A stretch of DNA of 31,024 nucleotides. Source: CALKMS01 sp036796755 (GTDB lineage: Bacteria; Actinomycetota; Aquicultoria; SKW223; CALKMS01). The stretch spans positions 1 through 31,024 of the forward strand of contig DAIRCJ010000008.1 of NCBI GenBank assembly GCA_036796755.1. Direction: 5' to 3'. A program made the position numbers and the translations under genes. Shown piece after piece: positions 1 to 6,273 of this stretch (its first letter is position 1; each line of letters starts with the position of its first letter). The notes beneath the pieces are model-generated. The model was not told the DNA's origin. It saw only the letters and a list, made by a program, of their open reading frames with translations, and did not search any database.

Positions 1-73
1 GGTAAGGAGGTCGGCGACGGCGGGTAAAGTACCGTGGCTGTCGAGGTCGGTAGGTATAGTAATCACCGGCCAT
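1..73 (-). CDS. Partial gene at left edge (possibly bS18-like), N-terminus only
   Basis: Only about 24 codons lie inside the window. An ATG at 73 is preceded by a strong ribosome site (GGAGG, spacing 5) and opens a Tyr/Arg/Pro-rich peptide with an RRRR run near residue 20. That basic N-terminus would suit a ribosomal protein such as bS18, but the diagnostic part is outside the window. A second frame, from GTG at 66, reads a more ordinary peptide beginning VITIPTDLDSHG that I cannot place; its spacing from the ribosome site is poorer. The stretch is clearly more GC-rich than the DNA beside it. The frame choice and the identity are both uncertain. Confidence 0.3.
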   Translation of the reverse strand, partial: MAGDYYTYRPRQPRYFTRRRRPPY

Positions 74-169
74 TTATCCCTCCATTAATCTTAATCCTGA
101 ATATTTTATAATAAATCCGAAGAAAAAGAAGGACTAAATTGCTTTTAGGTTTGTCTCTTGCCCTCTGCT

Positions 170-651
170 TCAATCAAACTTAAACAACACTTGCTCAAGA
201 TTTTTAATCTGATACCTCTGGCCCTTTTTGACTACTCTTTGCCCTTCTCTCTCTAAAAGTATTTTTTGAGCTTCCACTCCACCCGGATACTTCTCGTTTA
301 AAAAGCCGCCCGACTTTTAAGTTCGCCAGTAACAAGTGGTGTTTTTCAGAGCTTCTTTTCGGGCTCACTCCGCTACCATCGCCGCTATCCAGGCAAATAT
401 CCCGGTAGTTAAAAAGGACAGCCCACCGTTGCCTTGTGCTTTTTCGCCACCGCCCGGCGAATTTCATTAATGGTGGTAACTTTTCCTGGAGGAACCTTCT
501 TCATTAGCTCATCAACTTCTAAGGGAGAAGGAGCGGCCATAGCCTCTCCCTCTTTCAGACCGAAGCGGCTGCCCGTTTCCGCTTTTATCATCACTACCTT
601 AGCAAGCCCCTGCTTTCTCTTAACTTCTCCTGCCAGGATTTTTTCTGCCAT
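170..651 (-). pseudogene. MGMT-like (alkyltransferase-like) protein, broken by a frameshift and two stops
   Basis: The start is good: ATG at 651 behind AGGGGAG. The first 80 codons give the family's N-terminal half, including a PLEVDELM stretch and the DNA-binding VPPGKVTTINEIR segment, and end at a TAA (411-409) just after GCPF. The family continues here with TTGIFAWIAA, and that text is found intact in another frame directly downstream, so the T-run at 411-415 holds a frameshift. The second half is then interrupted by TGA (367-365) and TAA (319-317, in the place of Leu in YWRTLKSGG) and continues through NEKYPGG and EAQK to a final TGA at 172-170. These proteins are small relatives of O6-methylguanine-DNA methyltransferase. 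Three separate lesions argue for true decay and not one sequencing error. Confidence 0.82.
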
Positions 652-719
652 CTCCCCTGCTTTTCCTTCTTAAAACGATTCTATCTGAACCGAAAAACCA
701 ACCAGAAGGGTTTCTAATT

Positions 720-811
720 TGGCGGAGGGAGAGGGATTTGAACCCCCGGTCCGACTTCCATCGGACTGCGGTTTTCAAGACCGCCGCTTTCGTCCACTCA
801 GCCATCCCTCC
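720..811 (-). tRNA. tRNA-Ser (anticodon UGA)
   Basis: The minus strand folds as a class II tRNA: acceptor GGAGGGA pairs with TCCCTCC, there is a long variable arm, a GGTTCAAATCC T-loop, and the CCA end is encoded at 722-720. The anticodon TGA lies at 777-775 between GGTCT and AACCGC. The acceptor and D-arm are almost identical to those of the second serine tRNA at 5857. Confidence 0.96.
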
Positions 812-817
812 AGAATG

Positions 818-823
818 ATTATA
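818..823 (-). promoter_or_regulatory. -10 box of tRNA-Ser(UGA)
   Basis: A perfect TATAAT on the minus strand sits 6 nt before the tRNA 5' end, which would place transcription start at or next to the mature end. No good -35 box is seen at 17 nt. Confidence 0.5.
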
Positions 824-889
824 AGCAATTTTTTAAGGTTTAAAAAGTAAAGCAAGAAGTTTTTTTCTCTTTGGAGTAGGGGTTTTTGA

Positions 890-1375
890 TTAGCCGCTTA
901 ATCCTTCCATTTCGCCTTTTTTTCGGAGTTCAGAAAAAAAGGGTTTGAGAAGAGCCTCAGCTTCCTCTTTCAAAATCCCCCCGACTACTTCGGTATAGTG
1001 ATTAAGTCCTGGGTAGGTAAAAAGATTTAATCCAGAGGAAGCGGCTCCAATGTTAGGGTCATAGGCTCCAAAAACCACTCTTTTTAAGCGAGCCATCACA
1101 ATAGCCCCAGCACACATCGGGCAGGGCTCCAAAGTGGTGTAAATTTCACAGTCTAAAAGCCGCCAGTTACGAAGATATTCACAAGCCTGCCTGATGGCTA
1201 AAATCTCAGCGTGAGCGGTGGCGTCAAACAAAGTTTCTTTTAAGTTGTGAGCTCGAGCAATTACTTTTCTCTCTTTAACTACTACGGCACCAATGGGGAT
1301 TTCTCCTTTTTCGTAAGCCAGCTGGGCTTCTTTCAAGGCTTCTTTCATAAAAAGTTCTTCTTCGGTCTTCTCCAT
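890..1375 (-). CDS. tadA: tRNA-specific adenosine deaminase TadA
   Basis: TadA converts A34 to inosine in the wobble position of tRNA (tRNA-Arg ACG in most bacteria), so that one tRNA reads several codons. The zinc and catalytic residues are present: HAE in TAHAEILAIR (proton-shuttling Glu) and PCPMC in LEPCPMCAGAIV. The GAYDPNIGAASSGLNL segment and the C-terminal EEAEALLKPFF are also family-typical. I start at ATG 1375 (161 aa), the usual family length. An upstream in-frame ATG at 1384 and TTG at 1408 are possible, and none has a convincing ribosome site. The gene lies 118 nt after larB on the same strand and 78 nt before tRNA-Ser. A TadA gene beside the SRP RNA/dnaX block is a known arrangement in Bacillota. 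Confidence 0.93.
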   Translation of the reverse strand: MEKTEEELFMKEALKEAQLAYEKGEIPIGAVVVKERKVIARAHNLKETLFDATAHAEILAIRQACEYLRNWRLLDCEIYTTLEPCPMCAGAIVMARLKRVVFGAYDPNIGAASSGLNLFTYPGLNHYTEVVGGILKEEAEALLKPFFSELRKKGEMEGLSG

Positions 1376-1493
1376 ATCAATCATCCAGTTTCTAACTACT
1401 CTTTCCAAAAATGCTAACCCAAACAGAAAAGCCGTTCAAGAAAAAAAGTAAAGCAGCGGGTAAAGAGTTTTTAAAAAGCGCCCTCCAAAAAAC

Positions 1494-2249
1494 TTATTTT
1501 AAGTTTATCAAGGATGCCAGATAGCCAGCCCCAAATCCATTGTCAATGTTTACCACTGCCAGCCCTTCCGCGCAGGAATTAAGCATAGTAAACAAAGGTG
1601 CCAAACCCCCAAGGTTTACTCCGTAACCAATGCTGGTGGGAACACCTATAACCGGCACCGAAACCAGCCCAGCCACCAGACCCGGCAAAGCCCCTTCCAT
1701 CCCTGCTACCACCACTACGGCCCGGGCTTTCTGAATATCCGGAAGAAAAGAAAGAAGACGGTGGAGGCCGGCTATTCCAACATCGTAAAATCGCTTTACC
1801 CGGGAGCCCAAAAACTCAGCGGTAATAGCCGCCTCTTCAGCTATTGGATAATCGGCTGCTCCAGCGCTAATTACTGCTACCAATCCTTTCTTCCTAACCT
1901 TTCTAAAACTTACTTCCACCAGACGAGCTCGGGGGTGGTATTTTGCCCGGGAAGTTAAGCTTTTTAAAAGCTGAAAATCTTTTTCTTCGGCCCTGGTTGC
2001 CAGAAAACTTATTCGGTTTTCTATAAAAATCCTGGCTGCCTCTTTTAACTGTTCCTTTGTTTTCCCCGGGCAATAAATTGCTTCAGGGTAACCCTTTCTT
2101 AAACCTCGATGGGTATCAAGGCAAACCCCAGCCGTGCGGGAAAAAGGCAAAACTTTAAGTTTATCCAGCGCCTCTCCAACTTCTATCTTTCCTTCCTTTA
2201 GCTGAATTAAGACTTTTTCAATTTCTTTTTGCCAGCCAGTGTCCTTCAT
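1494..2249 (-). CDS. larB: LarB, nickel-pincer cofactor biosynthesis (AIR carboxylase-like)
   Basis: LarB carboxylates nicotinic acid adenine dinucleotide and hydrolyses it, the first step toward the nickel-pincer nucleotide cofactor of lactate racemase and related enzymes. At 251 aa it has the family length. Visible signatures are DTHRGLRKGYPEAIYCPGKT near residues 45-64, SAGAADYPIAEEA, the glycine-rich GMEGALPGLVAGL and PVIGVPTSIGYG. The last part is the PurE-like fold, but the N-terminal DTHR segment separates LarB from PurE. No larC, larE or larA lies in the window. The start ATG at 2249 has no Shine-Dalgarno; a TATTAT box ends 7 nt upstream, so the message may be leaderless. Confidence 0.92.
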   Translation of the reverse strand: MKDTGWQKEIEKVLIQLKEGKIEVGEALDKLKVLPFSRTAGVCLDTHRGLRKGYPEAIYCPGKTKEQLKEAARIFIENRISFLATRAEEKDFQLLKSLTSRAKYHPRARLVEVSFRKVRKKGLVAVISAGAADYPIAEEAAITAEFLGSRVKRFYDVGIAGLHRLLSFLPDIQKARAVVVVAGMEGALPGLVAGLVSVPVIGVPTSIGYGVNLGGLAPLFTMLNSCAEGLAVVNIDNGFGAGYLASLINLK

Positions 2250-2255
2250 TTTAGT

Positions 2256-2262
2256 TATAATA
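2256..2262. promoter_or_regulatory. Overlapping divergent -10 boxes between larB and the DUF4446 gene
   Basis: TATAAT at 2256-2261 (plus strand) points toward the DUF4446 gene, and TATTAT at 2262-2257 (minus strand) toward larB. The two share the same bases, so the promoters would exclude each other. There is no clear -35 box on either side. Confidence 0.4.
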
Positions 2263-2283
2263 CATCATTAAGGAGTGATTGGT

Positions 2284-2736
2284 GTGGCTGTAAACTTTTT
2301 GCTTGTTATCGCTTTCGTCTGGCTGTTAATTTTAACGTTCATCCTTTTTTATCTCTACCAGAGAGAAAAGAAGCTGAACCGGGCTCTCAAAGAAGAAAAG
2401 CTGGCTAATGTTTTGTTAGAAAACGACCAGCAGCTAAAAAAGCTGGAGGCAGAAGTTCAAAAAATCCAGCTAATCTTAAGAAAGCTGGAAAGCCTGGGAA
2501 AGTCTTCCTTTCGCCAGGTAGGCCTGGTAAGATTTAATGCCTTTGAAGATATCGGAGGGGAGCTGAGTTTTTCCTTAGCTTTAATTGACGACTGGGGTAA
2601 CGGATTTCTCCTGACTTCAATTCAAAGTCGCCAGGAAAGCCGGGTTTATGCCAAACCCCTTGAAAGAGGAGAGTCGCCCTTTCCTCTTTCCGAAGAAGAA
2701 AAGGAAGCAGTCAGAAGAGCCTGGAAAAGGCCTTGA
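2284..2736 (+). CDS. DUF4446 family membrane-anchored protein
   Basis: This is a 150-aa protein of unknown function. A single N-terminal membrane segment (about residues 3-22, rich in Leu, Ile and Phe) is followed by a charged coiled coil (about 24-70) and a C-terminal domain. That domain carries the DUF4446 signature: VGLVRFNAFEDIGGELSFSL, then LTSIQSRQESRVYAKPL and the PLSEEEKEAVRRA end. I choose GTG 2284 because AAGGAG at 2270-2275 lies 8 nt ahead; the earlier in-frame GTG at 2275 overlaps that ribosome site. The family is found mainly in Bacillota, Actinomycetota and candidate phyla. It is divergent from larB and 44 nt ahead of pheA. Confidence 0.85.
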   Translation: MAVNFLLVIAFVWLLILTFILFYLYQREKKLNRALKEEKLANVLLENDQQLKKLEAEVQKIQLILRKLESLGKSSFRQVGLVRFNAFEDIGGELSFSLALIDDWGNGFLLTSIQSRQESRVYAKPLERGESPFPLSEEEKEAVRRAWKRP

Positions 2737-2780
2737 TTTTTAAAAAAACTAAAAATACTGTATAAATAAAAAACCGGGAG

Positions 2781-3614
2781 ATGAGAAAACTGAAAATTGG
2801 CTATCTGGGACCGGAAGGGACATTTAGTGAGGAAGCTTTGTTAAAGTTTGCCGCCGGGCTCGACTACCAGGCAGTAGCTTACCTCACTGTTTACGATATT
2901 TTTCAAGCTATAGAAAATAAGGAAATTGACAAAGGGTTTGTTCCCATTGAGAACTCCATTGAGGGCTCGGTTAATGTTACCCTTGACCTTCTTGCCTTTT
3001 CTTTTGACTTAAAAATTGAGAGGGAAATCATTTACCCAATCCACCACTATTTATTTGGCCAGGAAGGGCAAGAACTATCCCGGGTAAAGAGGGTTGTTTC
3101 CCACCCCCAAGCTCTTGCTCAGTGCGAAAAATTTTTAAGAGAAAACCTGCCCCAGGCAAAAGTAGAGGTAGCTTCCAGCACAGCTGAAGCCGCTTCAAGA
3201 GCCAAAAGCCTGGGAAAAGACGCCGTAGCTATTGGACCGGCCAGAGCCGCTGAAATTTACGGCTTGAAAATTTTAAAATCCCGGATTGAAGATTTTGAAG
3301 ACAACTTAACCCGTTTTGTTCTGGTAGGAAAAGAAGAAACCCGGCCAACCGGGTTTGATAAAACTTCCATTGTTTGCTTCATTTACCAAGACCGGCCAGG
3401 TAGTCTGCTCGGCATTCTCCAGGAGTTTGCTTATCGCTATATCAACCTGACTAAAATTGTTTCCCGTCCCACCAAAAAAGCCCTCGGTGACTATTGTTTC
3501 TTTATAGATATGGAAGGCCATAAAGAAGACGAAAAAATCAAGGAAGCTTTAAAATGTTTAAGTTGTAAGCTGCGAAAAGTAAAAATTCTTGGTTCTTACC
3601 CCCGGGAGAGCTAA
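2781..3614 (+). CDS. pheA: Prephenate dehydratase (monofunctional, ACT-regulated)
   Basis: The enzyme converts prephenate to phenylpyruvate in phenylalanine synthesis. At 277 aa it has the monofunctional length, without a chorismate mutase domain. It opens with IGYLGPEGTFSEEAL, carries FVPIENSIEGSVN (near 53-65) and has the catalytic NLTRF at 175-179. A C-terminal ACT domain begins near residue 193 with DRPGSLLGIL and a VSRPTK segment where phenylalanine feedback binding is expected. ATG 2781 is directly abutted by GGGAG, too close for a normal ribosome site, and a TATAAA box lies at 2761-2766, so translation from a very short leader is likely. serS starts at the base after its stop codon. 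Confidence 0.96.
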   Translation: MRKLKIGYLGPEGTFSEEALLKFAAGLDYQAVAYLTVYDIFQAIENKEIDKGFVPIENSIEGSVNVTLDLLAFSFDLKIEREIIYPIHHYLFGQEGQELSRVKRVVSHPQALAQCEKFLRENLPQAKVEVASSTAEAASRAKSLGKDAVAIGPARAAEIYGLKILKSRIEDFEDNLTRFVLVGKEETRPTGFDKTSIVCFIYQDRPGSLLGILQEFAYRYINLTKIVSRPTKKALGDYCFFIDMEGHKEDEKIKEALKCLSCKLRKVKILGSYPRES

Positions 3615-4898
3615 TTGCTTGACTTGAAGTTTATCCGAGAAAACCCGGAAATAGTAGAAAAAAGCTTTCTTGATCGCGGCTTAAAAATCGACCTGAAAGA
3701 AATTCTGGCCTTAGACGAGACTCGAAGAAAAAATCTGGTCGAAATGGAAAATCTGCGTTCCTACCGCAACCGGGTCTCTAAAGAGATAGCTCAAGCTAAA
3801 TCTCAGGGAAAAGAAATACCAATAGAAAAAGAAAAAATCCGGAAGATTTCCGAAAAAATCAGCCAGCTGGAGAAAGAGGTTTGCCGGCTGGAAAAAGAGA
3901 TTGAAGAGGCCCTTCTTTTCCTTCCCAATCTTCCTCACTCTTCAGTTCCCGTAGGTCAAGACGAAACCGGAAATCAGGTAGTTCGAAGCTGGGGCGAAAA
4001 AAGAAACTTTTCCTTTACTCCTCTGCCTCACTGGGAGGTCGGCAAGATTCTGGGGATTTTAGATTTTGAAAGGGGAGCAAAACTGGCAAAATCTCGCTTC
4101 ACCGTTTTGATGGGAATGGGCGCCCGCCTGGAAAGAGCTTTAATCCAGTTTATGCTGGACTTGCACACCAGAGAAAACGGTTATATTGAGGTCTGGCCGC
4201 CGCTTCTGGTTAACCGTCAGACGATGACCGGAACCGGCCAGCTCCCCAAATTTGCTGAAGATATGTTTTTCTGCTCAGAAGATGAGCTTTACCTCATTCC
4301 CACCGCCGAAGTGCCCCTTACCAACCTCCATAGCGGAGAAATTCTGGAAGGAAAATCCCTTCCCTTAAAGTACACCGCTTACACCCCGTGTTTTCGAAGG
4401 GAAGCCGGCTCTTACGGAAAAGATACTCGAGGGGTAATCCGCCAGCATCAGTTTAACAAAGTTGAACTGGTTAAAATAACCCGCCCCGAAGATTCCTACC
4501 ACGAACTGGAAGCTCTGGTCAGCGACGCCGAAGAAGTTTTAAAAAGGCTGGAGCTCCCTTACCGGGTTGTCCTTTTATGCACCGGCGACCTTGGCTTTTC
4601 TTCGGCTAAAACTTATGACCTTGAGGTCTGGCTTCCCGGCCAGAACACCTACAAGGAAATTTCTTCCTGTTCTAACTGTGAGGACTTCCAGGCTCGGCGG
4701 GCGAAAATTCGCTATAAAGAAGATAAAACCAGCAAGCCCCGTCTGGTTCACACTTTAAACGGCTCCGGACTGGCTGTTGGCCGAACGCTGGCAGCTATTT
4801 TAGAAAACTTTCAAGAGGAAGATGGCAGTCTGGTCATCCCTGAAGCTCTCCGTCCCTATATGGATGGTTTAAAGAAAATCACCCCAGCGGAAAACTAA
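3615..4898 (+). CDS. serS: Seryl-tRNA synthetase
   Basis: This enzyme charges tRNA-Ser, and both tRNA-Ser genes of this window lie close by. The 427-aa protein shows the N-terminal antiparallel coiled-coil arm (about residues 30-100, long runs of Lys/Glu/Leu) that grips the serine tRNA variable arm, then the class II core. Motif 2 is CFRREAGSYGKDTRGVIRQHQF, preceded by the TAEVPLTN stretch, and motif 3 is NGSGLAVGRTLAAILEN. Translation starts at TTG 3615, immediately after the pheA stop, with GGGAGAG about 7 nt upstream; MLDLKFIRENPE is the usual family start. The stop overlaps that of the convergent heme o synthase gene by 4 nt. Confidence 0.97.
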   Translation: MLDLKFIRENPEIVEKSFLDRGLKIDLKEILALDETRRKNLVEMENLRSYRNRVSKEIAQAKSQGKEIPIEKEKIRKISEKISQLEKEVCRLEKEIEEALLFLPNLPHSSVPVGQDETGNQVVRSWGEKRNFSFTPLPHWEVGKILGILDFERGAKLAKSRFTVLMGMGARLERALIQFMLDLHTRENGYIEVWPPLLVNRQTMTGTGQLPKFAEDMFFCSEDELYLIPTAEVPLTNLHSGEILEGKSLPLKYTAYTPCFRREAGSYGKDTRGVIRQHQFNKVELVKITRPEDSYHELEALVSDAEEVLKRLELPYRVVLLCTGDLGFSSAKTYDLEVWLPGQNTYKEISSCSNCEDFQARRAKIRYKEDKTSKPRLVHTLNGSGLAVGRTLAAILENFQEEDGSLVIPEALRPYMDGLKKITPAEN

Positions 4899-5773
4899 AA
4901 ACTCAAAAAGCGGTCAATAATCATAAGCAGAAACAAAAAAGCAAGATAAGGACTGGAAAACTTGAAAAGGCGCCAGGAGTTTTCCCGACTGGGTGAGTGA
5001 AAAGTCAGAAAGGTTAAAGTCAGAAAAGTTAAATTTAAAAACAAAGAAGAAATCCGATAAAAGTTACCAAAAAAACCCACCCAGCCCAGACCCAGGGAAA
5101 CTCCGATAAGTAAAGCATTAAAAAGAGCGATCAATCTTGCGGTTTGTTCTCTTCCGACAACCAGGGGAAGCATTGGAACCTTAACTCGATCATAGTCAGA
5201 AGCGTAAAAAGCTGCCAGGCTCCAGATGTGAGCCGGCGTCCAGAAAACCACCAGCAAACCGAGCAGCAAAGGAGTAAGGGTAATTTTTTTTCCCAGAAAG
5301 CTCCAGCAAAATAAAATTGGCATCATTCCCGCTGGAGAGGCAAACAAGATGTTTAAAGAAGAGCGCCTCTTAAAATAACCGTTGTAGATAATTGCCGAGA
5401 AAAAAAATCCCAGAACCAGATAAATAGTCGCCCCGGGTTCAAAATAAAGGCTGATGGAGCAACCAAGGAAAAAAGTCGCCAGCCCGAAAAGCAGAGCAGC
5501 TCGGGGAGTTAACTCTCCTTGAGGCAGGGGACGTTTCCGGGTGCGCTCCATTTTTTTATCAATGTCTCGGTCAATCCAGCAAGTTACCGCATTGGTGCCG
5601 GCTACGCTTAAAAGCAGGGCTAAAAAACAAACCAGAAACCTGAAGGGTTTCCCTTGCCAGTCAGGGAAAATTAAAAAAGCCGAAGCCAGCCCAACAAAAA
5701 CCAAAAGCCAGACCGTCCTGGGTTTAATTAAAAAATAATAAGCTTTGGCTCTCAGCCACCAGATATTTTCCAT
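4895..5773 (-). CDS. ctaB: Heme o synthase (protoheme IX farnesyltransferase)
   Basis: This integral membrane UbiA-type prenyltransferase adds a farnesyl group to heme b, giving heme o for heme-copper oxidases. The 292-aa protein has about eight or nine hydrophobic segments. The first prenyl-diphosphate/Mg site is visible as NAVTCWIDRDIDKKMERTR followed by KRPLPQGELTP, diagnostic of CtaB/CyoE. A second site is weaker, near ASDYDRVKVPMLP, which is also family-typical. I place the start at ATG 5773; the open frame runs far upstream through a tRNA and the SRP RNA, which is chance. No oxidase subunits are in the window. The gene stands alone between convergent serS and a divergent tRNA-Ser. Confidence 0.93.
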   Translation of the reverse strand: MENIWWLRAKAYYFLIKPRTVWLLVFVGLASAFLIFPDWQGKPFRFLVCFLALLLSVAGTNAVTCWIDRDIDKKMERTRKRPLPQGELTPRAALLFGLATFFLGCSISLYFEPGATIYLVLGFFFSAIIYNGYFKRRSSLNILFASPAGMMPILFCWSFLGKKITLTPLLLGLLVVFWTPAHIWSLAAFYASDYDRVKVPMLPLVVGREQTARLIALFNALLIGVSLGLGWVGFFGNFYRISSLFLNLTFLTLTFLTFHSPSRENSWRLFKFSSPYLAFLFLLMIIDRFLSF

Positions 5774-5840
5774 CTTTCTTAATTTAAAAAAATACTCTCG
5801 AAAAAGCAAAGCGAGTAGACGAAAGCAAGGAATTGTCGTA

Positions 5841-5856
5841 GGATAATTTTTTATCC
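5841..5856 (+). promoter_or_regulatory. Probable tRNA-Ser(GGA) -10 box within an inverted repeat
   Basis: GATAAT at 5842-5847 is correctly placed for a start near the tRNA 5' end at 5857. The same bases form a perfect 6-bp inverted repeat, GGATAA-TTTT-TTATCC, that abuts the tRNA. No clear -35 box is seen. Confidence 0.4.
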
Positions 5857-5950
5857 GGAGGGATGGCCGAGTGGACGAAGGCGCACGACTGGAAATCGTG
5901 TTCTCCGCCAAAAAGCGGGGACGAGGGTTCAAATCCCTCTCCCTCCGCCA
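5857..5950 (+). tRNA. tRNA-Ser (anticodon GGA)
   Basis: A class II tRNA of 94 nt: acceptor GGAGGGA pairs with TCCCTCC, CACGA/TCGTG form the anticodon stem with GGA at 5891-5893, there is a long variable arm, a GGTTCAAATCC T-loop and an encoded CCA at 5948-5950. It is located just upstream of the SRP RNA. Confidence 0.97.
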
Positions 5951-5970
5951 GAAATTTCGTCCGGCAAATT

Positions 5971-5979
5971 TGCTAAAAT
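5971..5979 (+). promoter_or_regulatory. Extended -10 promoter of the SRP RNA
   Basis: TGC followed by TAAAAT (5974-5979) forms an extended -10 box ending about 7 nt before the base-paired 5' end of the SRP RNA. There is no recognisable -35 box, which fits an extended -10 promoter. Confidence 0.55.
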
Positions 5980-5985
5980 AATAAG

Positions 5986-6261
5986 GTCCGGGTTGAGCTA
6001 AGTGGGGAGCTAGCGGTGCCCTGAACCTGCAATCCGCTCTAGCAGGGCTGAAGCCGGCTCGAGGTGAGCTTTTGAGAGAAAGGTTGTTGAAATAGGCTGA
6101 GAAGGCCGGGCCCAGCAGGGCTTTAAACTGGCTAACCCCGCCAGGCCCGGAAGGGAGCAACGGTAAACCAGTGGCGGCAGCTGCTGGTCAACCTGGCTGG
6201 AGCCGATTTTCAGCAATACTCTCTGGAAAGCTTTATCGACAGCCGGTGCTCAACCCGGATT
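5986..6261 (+). ncRNA. ffs: Signal recognition particle RNA, long bacterial type with Alu domain
   Basis: The ends pair perfectly over 12 bp: TCCGGGTTGAGC (5987-5998) with GCTCAACCCGGA (6248-6259). The 5' part holds the Alu-domain sequence GGTGCCCTGAACCTGCAATC. The S-domain apical hairpin (helix 8) is recognisable at about 6136-6176, with the GGAA tetraloop in CCCGGAAGGG followed by AGCAACGGTAAACCAGT, which forms the Ffh-binding symmetric and asymmetric loops. At about 275 nt this is the Bacillus-like large RNA, not the 114-nt proteobacterial form. It lies 11 nt ahead of dnaX, the conserved Bacillota order. Open frames through it on the minus strand are not genes. Confidence 0.95.
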
Positions 6262-6273
6262 TAAGGATTAAGG

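Noticed and set aside
204..467. Open frame of 87 codons on the minus strand across the MGMT-like region
   Set aside because: The MGMT-like homology is in the other two minus frames, so this is a shadow.
620..805. Open frame of 61 codons on the minus strand over the tRNA-Ser gene
   Set aside because: It is a by-product of the tRNA sequence.
1494..2249. Annotation of larB as PurE
   Set aside because: The N-terminal DTHR...GKT segment and the 251-aa length match LarB; PurE is about 160 aa.
5774..6160. N-terminal extension of heme o synthase by 129 codons
   Set aside because: It would run through tRNA-Ser(GGA) and half of the SRP RNA; the protein aligns with the family from ATG 5773.
6010..6216. 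Open frame of 68 codons on the minus strand inside the SRP RNA
   Set aside because: It lies in a well-supported structured RNA, and has no ribosome site or family resemblance.
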